From the NCBI RefSeq assembly GCF_030147005.1, contig NZ_JASLAW010000141.1:1-61811 (forward strand): a stretch of 61,811 nucleotides of DNA, read 5' to 3'. This document shows positions 61,601 to 61,811 of the stretch, piece after piece. Each line of letters starts with the position of its first letter. The first letter of the stretch is position 1. The notes below the pieces were generated by a model, which saw only the letters and a program-made list of their open reading frames with translations, ran no database searches and was not told the origin of the DNA. This DNA comes from Pseudomonas sp. (GTDB taxonomy: Bacteria > Pseudomonadota > Gammaproteobacteria > Pseudomonadales > Pseudomonadaceae). The position numbers and the translations under genes are program-made.

Positions 61601-61811
61601 CCCGGGCACCACGTTATAAGCAACCGTCCTGATAGTGCGAGTGCCCTCACGCAGGATTTGCTCTTCGATCAACAGATGAAATTTATTGTAAGTCGTGCGA
61701 ACAGCGCTCAATACAGCATTATTAGCAGCGACATCAATGACTTTTTCCTCGGCCCAATAGTTGTACTCCCCACCCACCAAGTACAAATTATCTTCATTTT
61801 GATTAAAACCA
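58649..61811 (-). CDS. Rhs-family protein 2, core region (5' end outside window, frameshifted)
   Basis: 1054 codons are in the window; the gene continues past 61811. It has Rhs repeats and the core end FLSPDPLSPFGEGGINSYAYCACDPLNRSDPEGLF. It then reads 13 unrelated residues (LNSQHWLLTFAFL) to a stop at 58649. In the -1 frame, DPEGLF would continue PQLAALVV.. into the hydrophobic region found at the same place in Rhs 1. Rhs 1 has GGG-TTG-TTC-CCG where Rhs 2 has GGT-TTG-TTC-CTC, consistent with loss of one C from a CCC run. It is a broken gene, a sequencing error in a homopolymer, or a switchable site. Confidence 0.85.
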   Translation of the reverse strand, partial: GFNQNEDNLYLVGGEYNYWAEEKVIDVAANNAVLSAVRTTYNKFHLLIEEQILREGTRTIRTVAYNVVPGLFPAQPANLHLPRLITTCYSLVAGGMKRATTVAIETDDYGNELSCTEPSGVRTEYSYYPIAGEPGKCPADPHGLFQRYLKQEKIIPADATAAPRITQQTHTQVRTAQGDYFVLRLGAARDGAVQTLHTYHEAAGDFSLNGRLRSNTTTIDNLAQVTDFTYTFEGDTMTETRRFKGREAGQWLDSVRMLSLTNRRVLALKNPAGVRLELSFDVTGRLTSESTAPGGPQNAGRQYAYHYASASQQANLVTTDALGNKVITYFDGMGRQVSTAQVLDEDTLRPISSRRYDGQGRCVEETCIDYLGEADQRALKTLFAYNAWGNPSRTTHPDGRVLIDEYDPLHHLKKAGVRGQAQWETTFNQYDQPARMIRVGAAGERLEMETRTYDGLGRCTTVVNARQTTTAYTYDAFDRVVNIRETPSDGTAPRERVATYMAGTSEALVSAISMDAKRLGTSTYDSLGRLKSQTRGLRDAPGYAWEYPTNSVNPSVFISPRGDRQVQIFDEQLDVLTEARMPGFAPMLFSHDPRSGALISSQMSGFKHELTYDNYGHPSSDVQTADGKVLTQNQVYSPNGRLLRHTSADGQTSAFEYDALGRLDRMLAGAMVMTNAYDDVGRLTRVSTTQTDNATAVDAKITFDAWGRESSRTLDVSARTYQRIASTYHPDGLLATRRILDAQEQLVIGEIFTYDGYGRLSEYRCEGKEFPVDRLGRGVIRQCFQHDGLDNITQVDTYFADGTHDVSERSFTYNDPTQLSQVTHTHPAQTRILIYDVAGNLLEGAPGRVFTFNALDQLTAVQTETFTYSYQYDAEFRQILAARGSEPAVMLAYTGDRLDALVEGNKKVHYWRGADTVLARTGGVDGEQQHLVDASGSVRAIAGAGQPTLGRHYTPYGNAYVSLDGKARTMADLQVPAFNGERLDIPANLYHLGNGRRAYDPELMIFLSPDPLSPFGEGGINSYAYCACDPLNRSDPEGLFLNSQHWLLTFAFL
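61389..61811 (-). repeat. Near-identical block shared with Rhs gene 1 (copy 2)
   Basis: Matches 55439-55861 with about eight differences over 423 bases, and probably continues beyond the window. The sharp drop in identity below 61389 suggests gene conversion or recombination between the tandem Rhs genes. Confidence 0.9.

Noticed and set aside
1..61811. CRISPR arrays, tRNA or rRNA genes, insertion sequences, prophage genes
   Set aside because: No spaced direct-repeat array, cloverleaf or rRNA segment, transposase or phage structural gene was seen. The dispersed repeats present are REP/REPIN elements.

Overview
This 61.8 kb window is chromosomal DNA of a fluorescent-group Pseudomonas. That assignment is inferred from high GC content, GGGAGCAAGCTCCCTCGCCACA-type REP/REPIN repeats between genes, and Pseudomonas gene sets: FecIRA, the homogentisate cluster, Aap amino-acid uptake, DUF3509 and a Cup-like chaperone-usher locus. 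I saw no rRNA or tRNA gene, CRISPR array, insertion sequence or prophage.

Layout. (1) 0.2-2.2 kb holds an HU-like protein, NdpA/YejK and a membrane-anchored glutaredoxin. (2) 2.5-12.7 kb is an iron-uptake block. Two complete ECF sigma/FecR/TonB-receptor sets run divergently from a shared AT-rich region with a Fur-like site. The left operon adds DUF3649, PepSY and DUF3325 membrane proteins. The right set is fecI-fecR-fecA for ferric citrate. (3) 12.7-23.7 kb is mostly housekeeping: LysR with a DHA2 exporter, an HPF-like ribosome factor, a LysR beside L-serine dehydratase and its transporter, DUF3509, PsiE, SOS-regulated YebG, a leucine-dehydrogenase homologue lacking its catalytic lysine, and SirB1. 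(4) 23.7-29.2 kb is the homogentisate pathway (hmgA-fahA-maiA, an AAHS transporter, and a divergent IclR regulator), followed by DacB and a second siderophore receptor.

(5) 34-43 kb is a chaperone-usher pilus island. It has three DUF1120 pilins, a chaperone, an usher and a two-domain DUF1120 tip protein. Beside it lie an RcsB/BvgA-like regulator, a REC-Hpt protein that looks like the tail of a lost hybrid kinase, and a 3' fragment of another DUF1120 pilin gene. (6) 43-52 kb has a CynX-type MFS protein, a variant MqsR/MqsA toxin-antitoxin pair with a perfect palindromic operator, the aapJQMP operon, a carboxylesterase and RhlB. (7) 52-61.8 kb has two tandem Rhs genes separated by an unrecognised gene. 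The second Rhs gene has an apparent one-base deletion just after its core and runs off the window. The two share an almost identical block of about 420 bp.

The points I would look at first are the Rhs pair (homogenised block, frameshift, related but unidentified C-terminal domains, no visible immunity genes), the DUF1120 pilus island with its decayed phosphorelay, the Lys-to-Ala change in leucine dehydrogenase, and the altered MqsR toxin.
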